Assembly: GCA_016298185.1 (NCBI GenBank)
Contig: JAEDDA010000001.1
Span: 1 to 64,000 of the forward strand
DNA: 64,000 bases
Origin: Bacilli bacterium
Lineage (GTDB): Bacteria; Bacillota_I; Bacilli_A; RFN20; CAG-826
Reading direction: 5' to 3'
Shown here: piece after piece, positions 59,841 through 64,000 of the stretch
How the letters are laid out: the number at the start of each line of letters is the position of its first letter
Position numbering within the stretch: the first letter of the stretch is position 1
The notes under the pieces: generated by a model
What the model saw: only the letters and a program-made list of their open reading frames with translations
What the model was told of the DNA's origin: nothing
Databases searched by the model: none
Position numbers and translations under genes: made by a program

Positions 59841-61210
59841 AAGAAAATCTTAACACTTAAGTATTTTCCGAGTTCGCTAATTGGTAATCTGACTTGTTGC
59901 ATTGTGTCACGATCACGGATTGTAACAGCATTATCTTCAAGTGTATCGAAGTCCACTGTTACGCAGTATGGAGTGCCAATTGCATCTTGTCTACGATATC
60001 TCTTGCCGATGCTGCCTGTGTCGTCATAAACGACAGACATGTATTTGCAAAGAATAGCTTCGATTTCTCTGGCTTTTTCTTCGAGTTTTTTACTTAATGG
60101 TAAAACTGCTGCTTTATATGGAGCCACTGCAGGAGCTAAATGCATAACGATACGTGTATCATTATCACCCACAGGTTCTTCGTCGTATGCGTCGCATAAT
60201 GTCATTAAAACCAAACGGTCTAAGCCGACTGAAGGTTCAATGCAGAATGGAACATACTTTTCATTGGTTTCTGGATCTAAATATTCTAAGGATTCACCAC
60301 TATAAGACATATGTCTTTTTAAGTCATAATCGGTTCTATCGGCGATACCCCAAACTTCTCCCCAACCGAATGGGAATAAGTATTCAATATCAGTTGTGGC
60401 CTTAGAATAGAAAGCTAATTCAGCTTGTTCGTGATCACGGTAACGCAAGTTTTCTTGTTTGATACCTAAATCAGCAATGAAGTCCAAACAATGTTTCTTC
60501 CAATAATCAAACCATTTGAGGTCTTCTCCTGGTTTGCAGAAGAATTCCATTTCCATTTGGTCGAATTCACGCGTGCGGAAGGTCATTTGGCCTGGAGTAA
60601 TTTCGTTTCTAAACGCACGACCAACATTACAAATACCTAAAGGCAATTTTTTTCTTGTTGTTCTTACAACGTTCTTGAAGTTAACAAACATGCCTTGTGC
60701 GGTTTCTGGTCTTAAATAAACGACCGCTTTGCTATCTTCAGTAACGCCAATGTGTGTTTTAAACATCATGTTGAACTGACGGATATCTGTGAAGTTTTCA
60801 CTACCGCAGTTTGGACATTTAACATGGTTTTGATGGATAAAATCCATCATTTGTTCATTCGTCATACCATTAACATCAGCATCTGGGAATTCCGCTTCAA
60901 TTAATTGGTCTGCTCTAAATCTTTGTTTACATTTTTTACAATCAATAAGTGGATCGTTAAATGTAGAAACGTGTCCTGTGGCTTCCCAAACTTTTGGATT
61001 CATTAAAATGGCTGCGTCGATACCGACGTTCATTGGACATTCTTGAACGAATCTCTTCCACCACATTTTACGGATGTTTTGTTTAATTTCGCTACCTAAT
61101 GGGCCGTAATCCCAGGTATTGGATAAACCACCATAAATCTCGCTACCTTGGTAATAGTAGCCAGAGACGATTAAATGGTTACATACTTTATCAAATTCAA
61201 ATTTACTCAT
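59837..61210 (-). CDS. glyS: glycyl-tRNA synthetase, single-chain alpha2 type
   Basis: 457 aa from ATG 61210; TTG 61222 is inside the ribosome-binding site. GGAGG lies 5 nt upstream of the ATG. Class IIa: [19 protein letters not shown], motif 2 [20 protein letters not shown], motif 3 [10 protein letters not shown] and a zinc-binding insertion (CKKC near 98, CPNC near 137). This is the eukaryote/archaea-like homodimer type rather than the alpha2beta2 glyQ-glyS pair of Bacillus. Has its own TTGACA promoter. Confidence 0.96.
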   Translation of the reverse strand: MSKFEFDKVCNHLIVSGYYYQGSEIYGGLSNTWDYGPLGSEIKQNIRKMWWKRFVQECPMNVGIDAAILMNPKVWEATGHVSTFNDPLIDCKKCKQRFRADQLIEAEFPDADVNGMTNEQMMDFIHQNHVKCPNCGSENFTDIRQFNMMFKTHIGVTEDSKAVVYLRPETAQGMFVNFKNVVRTTRKKLPLGICNVGRAFRNEITPGQMTFRTREFDQMEMEFFCKPGEDLKWFDYWKKHCLDFIADLGIKQENLRYRDHEQAELAFYSKATTDIEYLFPFGWGEVWGIADRTDYDLKRHMSYSGESLEYLDPETNEKYVPFCIEPSVGLDRLVLMTLCDAYDEEPVGDNDTRIVMHLAPAVAPYKAAVLPLSKKLEEKAREIEAILCKYMSVVYDDTGSIGKRYRRQDAIGTPYCVTVDFDTLEDNAVTIRDRDTMQQVRLPISELGKYLSVKIFF

Positions 61211-61238
61211 AGTAACCTCCAAAAAAGCGTGCTCAAAT

Positions 61239-61267
61239 AGTATGCTGATATTTTAGCATATTGTCAA
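61239..61267 (-). promoter_or_regulatory. glyS promoter with a dyad over spacer and -10
   Basis: Minus-strand TTGACA (plus 61262-61267), 17-bp spacer, CATACT (plus 61239-61244). The inverted repeat TATGCT (61241-61246) / AGCATA (61255-61260) covers the spacer and overlaps the -10, as an operator would. Confidence 0.6.
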
Positions 61268-61293
61268 CACATTATGAGTGTATTTTTTTCAAT

Positions 61294-62004
61294 TTATTTA
61301 TTAATAAGTGCGGCACCTTTGAGGCTGACACCATATGACTCTTTTATAAATTCAAAGAATTTATTGAGAACAACTAAAGCATTCTCTTTGCTTACTTCAA
61401 ATATTGCTTTCGCCATGTCCGAAACAAGGAACGAAGAACGAATGATTAACATTTGTTCTTTTGTTAAATCTCTTTCCATATCTGGTTCTAAACAGTTCTG
61501 ACAGATGAAACCACCATCATTAAATGAGAATGTGACAATGCCTTGTTTAGATCCGCAGAACACACAGTGTTTGACTTCGAATTCGTATCCGGTTTCTTTG
61601 AAAATTTTTGCAAAATATGATAGCAATATTGCCCAAGGTGATTCAGCGGTTTTCATACATATTACCGCGGACATTAAAGAATTAAATATTCTTTCTTTTT
61701 CATCATCTTGAACTAAAGTCTTAGTCACTTCCGCCATGAGCATTAAGCTACAAAGGTAATAATAATCGTTTGTGACTTTCATCGGATTTTCAATAATTGA
61801 AGCCGACTTTAAAACGGGATATTTGTAATTACCTTCATTAATTTCGATATCTGCGACCACTAATAGGTTGTTTAACGCGGAATTCTTATTTTTTGGATCA
61901 AGGATACCTTTCGCTAAGAAAGTCATCTCTCCTTGTTCATTTATAGCATCAATAATCGCATCTTTTTCTTTATAGGGTGTTATTGATAAAACAACAATTT
62001 TCAT
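61294..62004 (-). CDS. recO: DNA repair protein RecO
   Basis: 236 aa. Loads RecA with RecR at gaps. N-terminal OB domain (KEKDAIIDAINEQGEMTFLAKGI), helical middle and a zinc module with CVFCG near 148 and CQNC near 168. Normal length. It follows era by 5 nt and is the last gene of the ybeY-cdd-era-recO run. No clear terminator follows, although glyS has its own promoter. Confidence 0.94.
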   Translation of the reverse strand: MKIVVLSITPYKEKDAIIDAINEQGEMTFLAKGILDPKNKNSALNNLLVVADIEINEGNYKYPVLKSASIIENPMKVTNDYYYLCSLMLMAEVTKTLVQDDEKERIFNSLMSAVICMKTAESPWAILLSYFAKIFKETGYEFEVKHCVFCGSKQGIVTFSFNDGGFICQNCLEPDMERDLTKEQMLIIRSSFLVSDMAKAIFEVSKENALVVLNKFFEFIKESYGVSLKGAALINK

Positions 62005-62009
62005 TTTGT

Positions 62010-62894
62010 TTATTTTTTGTATTTATATCCGTAAGTCTCAAGAGACTTCTCATCATCTCTCCATCCTTCTTGAACTTTGACAAATAATTCCAAGAAGACA
62101 TGTTTATGCAATAAAATCTCGATATCTTTTCTTGCTTGGCTGCCGATTGCTTTGATTCTTTTACCACCCGCACCAATGACGATACCTTTTTGGCCGTCTT
62201 TTTCCACGATTATGCTTGCGCGGATATGAACTGGATTTTTTTCCCATTCGATGTTATCCATATAAATCGCTGTAGCGTGAGGAACTTCATCGCGTAAGTT
62301 TCTTAAAATTTTTCCACGAATAATTTCTTTGATTTGGAAAATCGCATCTTTGTCAGTGATTTCTTCCGTTGAATAATAGGCTGGACCTTCTGGTAATAAT
62401 TCGATGAGTTTATTTAATAAAGTGTCGATATTAAATCTCTCTGTCGCCACTGTATCAATCATGATGGCGTTAGGAACTTTATCTAAATAAATCTTTTTTA
62501 GATTTTCCACTTTATCAAGTCTCGCTTCATCAATCTTGTTAAAAACAAGAATTAAAGGAGCGTTATTAATATCTAAGTGTTCCAAAATGTATTCATCACC
62601 TGGGCCAAAAGGAACTGAAGCATCCACCACTAAGATGTTGGCGTCAACATCGTGTGCAGCGCTATAGGCCATATTGTTCATTTCTTGGCCGAGTCTTTCT
62701 TTTGGTTTATGAATCCCCGGAGTGTCGGTAAAAACAATTTGCACTCCTTCCGCATTATAAATGCCTTTAATCGCATTTCTTGTGGTTTGGGATTTATCAG
62801 TGACAATACTAATTTTCTTATTTAAAATGCCGTTCAACAAAGTTGATTTGCCAACATTAGGACGGCCTAAAATAGCTACAAATCCAGATTTCAT
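62010..62894 (-). CDS. era: ribosome-assembly GTPase Era
   Basis: 294 aa. Binds the 3' end of 16S rRNA. G1 GRPNVGKSTLLNG, G2 TTRNAIKGI, G3 DTPGIHKPKERLG, G4 NKID, and the C-terminal KH domain (RASIIVEKDGQKGIVIGAGG, KRIKAIG). Full length. Its ATG overlaps the cdd stop by one base. Located in the order usual for Bacilli. Confidence 0.97.
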   Translation of the reverse strand: MKSGFVAILGRPNVGKSTLLNGILNKKISIVTDKSQTTRNAIKGIYNAEGVQIVFTDTPGIHKPKERLGQEMNNMAYSAAHDVDANILVVDASVPFGPGDEYILEHLDINNAPLILVFNKIDEARLDKVENLKKIYLDKVPNAIMIDTVATERFNIDTLLNKLIELLPEGPAYYSTEEITDKDAIFQIKEIIRGKILRNLRDEVPHATAIYMDNIEWEKNPVHIRASIIVEKDGQKGIVIGAGGKRIKAIGSQARKDIEILLHKHVFLELFVKVQEGWRDDEKSLETYGYKYKK

Positions 62895-63298
62895 TATTTG
62901 TTTAAATCCTTTGGTGAGAAAGCGAAAGGAAGTAATTCTCTCGCACTAGTTTCTTTAACGTCGCCTTTGACATTGCTCATATAAATAGGAGCATCTTCCA
63001 TCATGAGTTCGCTGATAACTTGTCTACAAGCACCACATGGTGAGCAAGGCTCTTCTGTATCAGCACAAAGTGCTAAAGCGGCGATATCTTCTTTCTTGTA
63101 TCCGTTCATGTAAGCGTGATAAATCGCATTTCTTTCAGCACACATACACATTGAGTAAGCGGAATTTTCAATATTCGCACCAAGGAAAACTTTTCCATCT
63201 TTAGTAAGTACTGCAGCACCCACTTTAAAATTGGAATATGGTGAATAAGATAATTCACGTGCTTCTTTTGATTTTTGAATCAATTGTTCTTTTGTCAT
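62894..63298 (-). CDS. cdd: cytidine deaminase
   Basis: 134 aa from ATG 63298, which has AAAGGAG 7 nt upstream; an ATG at 63328 lies within ybeY. Homotetrameric zinc deaminase of cytidine and deoxycytidine. YSPYSNFKVGAAVLTKDGK, CAERNA (catalytic Cys and Glu) and PCSPCGACRQV (zinc ligands). Salvage enzyme typical of the ybeY-dgkA-cdd-era order; dgkA is missing here. Confidence 0.96.
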   Translation of the reverse strand: MTKEQLIQKSKEARELSYSPYSNFKVGAAVLTKDGKVFLGANIENSAYSMCMCAERNAIYHAYMNGYKKEDIAALALCADTEEPCSPCGACRQVISELMMEDAPIYMSNVKGDVKETSARELLPFAFSPKDLNK

Positions 63299-63299
63299 G

Positions 63300-63755
63300 T
63301 TAGTTCTCCTTTGGAGGTAAGATTTCATCTTGTAATTTGAACATCACTACCTCATCTTCTTTTGTCATGTGGTCATAGCCTAATAAATGCAATAATCCAT
63401 GGACGAATAAGAAAGATAATTCTCTTTCTAATGGATGGCCGTATTCCTTGGCTTGTTCATTAGCCTTTTCGACACTGATATAAATATCGCCAAGTGGAAC
63501 AGGTCCATTACCATGGAGTTTAGTATCTCTTTCTTCATCGCCATCAAGGAAGGCGAATGAGATGACATCTGTCGGACGATCCACGCTGCGGTATTCCTTG
63601 TTTAATTGATGGATGAATTTGTTATCCACTAAAGTGACACTTAAAATAGCCTCACAACTTAATTTCAAGTGATTAAAAGTTTTTTCCAATAAACCGAGAT
63701 AAATATCTTCGTATTTCTCGTATCCAGAAACTTGTGAATCGAAATCTAATTCCAT
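63300..63755 (-). CDS. ybeY: endoribonuclease YbeY
   Basis: 151 aa. Zinc protein for 16S 3'-end maturation and ribosome quality control. Zinc motif HGLLHLLGYDH near residues 119-129; RPTDVISFAF and LGDIYISVEKA are the family segments. The ATG lacks a Shine-Dalgarno; TATAAT ends 5 nt before it. Heads the ybeY-cdd-era-recO transcript. Confidence 0.95.
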   Translation of the reverse strand: MELDFDSQVSGYEKYEDIYLGLLEKTFNHLKLSCEAILSVTLVDNKFIHQLNKEYRSVDRPTDVISFAFLDGDEERDTKLHGNGPVPLGDIYISVEKANEQAKEYGHPLERELSFLFVHGLLHLLGYDHMTKEDEVVMFKLQDEILPPKEN

Positions 63756-63760
63756 GGGCT

Positions 63761-63766
63761 ATTATA
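63761..63766 (-). promoter_or_regulatory. -10 TATAAT of ybeY, leaderless type
   Basis: Minus-strand TATAAT (plus ATTATA 63761-63766) ends 5 nt before the ybeY ATG. It lies in the palindrome GCTATTATAATAGC. Confidence 0.55.
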
Positions 63767-63789
63767 ATAGCACACTAAATTATTATTTA

Positions 63790-64000
63790 CTAATCATTTT
63801 CATTATGGGAATTAATGGAGTTTGAGATTTTCACTTTAACAATGTTAAATTCGTTAATTTTCTCACTAAAAGAGAATAGATCTTGAAGAGTTCTTAAAAT
63901 ACCGATCGAGATGATGCTATAGAAGATGATGTATGGGAATGATGAAATACCACTTAGTCTCATGGTTAATAAAGCTACCAAAGTTAATAGTCCAGCATAT
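63790..64000 (-). CDS. C-terminal part of an unknown membrane protein (partial)
   Basis: The frame is open from the window edge to a stop at 63790-63792, giving about 69 residues. Two hydrophobic spans (YAGLLTLVALLTM and PYIIFYSIISIGILR) are followed by a polar tail ending in NSHNEND. In Bacilli phoH and yqfF lie here, but I see neither motif. The gene continues beyond 64000, so it cannot be identified. Confidence 0.6.
   Translation of the reverse strand, partial: YAGLLTLVALLTMRLSGISSFPYIIFYSIISIGILRTLQDLFSFSEKINEFNIVKVKISNSINSHNEND

Overview
The window is one dense block of housekeeping genes from a low-GC Gram-positive-type bacterium that uses the standard code: several genes end in TGA and Trp is encoded by TGG. 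Many gene orders match Bacillus: ysoA-tig-lon-ysxC-valS-radC-rplU-prp-rpmA-obg-ruvAB, yqhY-nusB-xseAB-dxs, yqeG-yqeH-yhbY-nadD-yqeK, ybeY-cdd-era-recO-glyS-dnaG-rpoD-trmK-yqfO. A NadD-YqeK fusion, a fused and degenerate SecDF, a single-chain GlyRS and an acidic SigA linker suggest an uncultured, reduced lineage of Bacilli (RF39/RFN20/Acholeplasma-like). The family-level placement is an inference. I recognised no tRNA, rRNA, CRISPR, insertion sequence or prophage.

Layout. Positions 1-2232: the end of an unknown gene, then yggS and a secreted M6-type metalloprotease lipoprotein on the minus strand. Positions 2304-41246 are almost all plus strand: tsaC, a TPR protein, tig, lon, ysxC; a T-box and valS; a small membrane peptide and radC; an L21 leader with rplU-prp-rpmA; obgE, nadE, ruvAB, secDF, recJ; a two-gene asymmetric ABC exporter; rel, hisS, aspS, tkt; yqhY, an unknown membrane gene, nusB, xseAB, dxs; dinB, xerD, deoB and a lone PemK/MazF-like gene. 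Positions 41504-49450 are minus strand: nadD-yqeK, yhbY, yqeH, yqeG, parC, parE. Positions 49549-55266 mix strands: plsY, yneF, efp, an MBL hydrolase, rpmG (too short for a default ORF cut-off), ispG, nfo, ispH. Positions 55260-64000 are minus strand: yqfO, trmK, rpoD, dnaG, glyS, recO, era, cdd, ybeY and a partial membrane gene. Convergent ends mostly carry good intrinsic terminators.

Functionally the genes cover translation (four aminoacyl-tRNA synthetases, L21, L27, L33, EF-P, ribosome-assembly GTPases), protein quality control and export (trigger factor, Lon, SecDF), DNA repair and topology (RuvAB, RecJ, RecO, ExoVII, Nfo, DinB, XerD, ParCE), the stringent response (Rel), and the MEP isoprenoid route (Dxs, IspG, IspH).

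I see no large novel cassette. The unusual signals are finer: (i) an intergenic family of 11-bp-phased TTAGTAGATTA repeats at seven loci plus one copy inside ispH; (ii) repeated leaderless-type promoters, with TATAAT ending 5-8 nt before an ATG that has no Shine-Dalgarno; (iii) a SecDF lacking the proton-relay aspartates; (iv) an EF-P with Met in place of the modified Lys32; (v) a His/Cys-rich tail on HisRS; (vi) a 60-aa single-span peptide whose ribosome-binding site lies inside a terminator-like hairpin.
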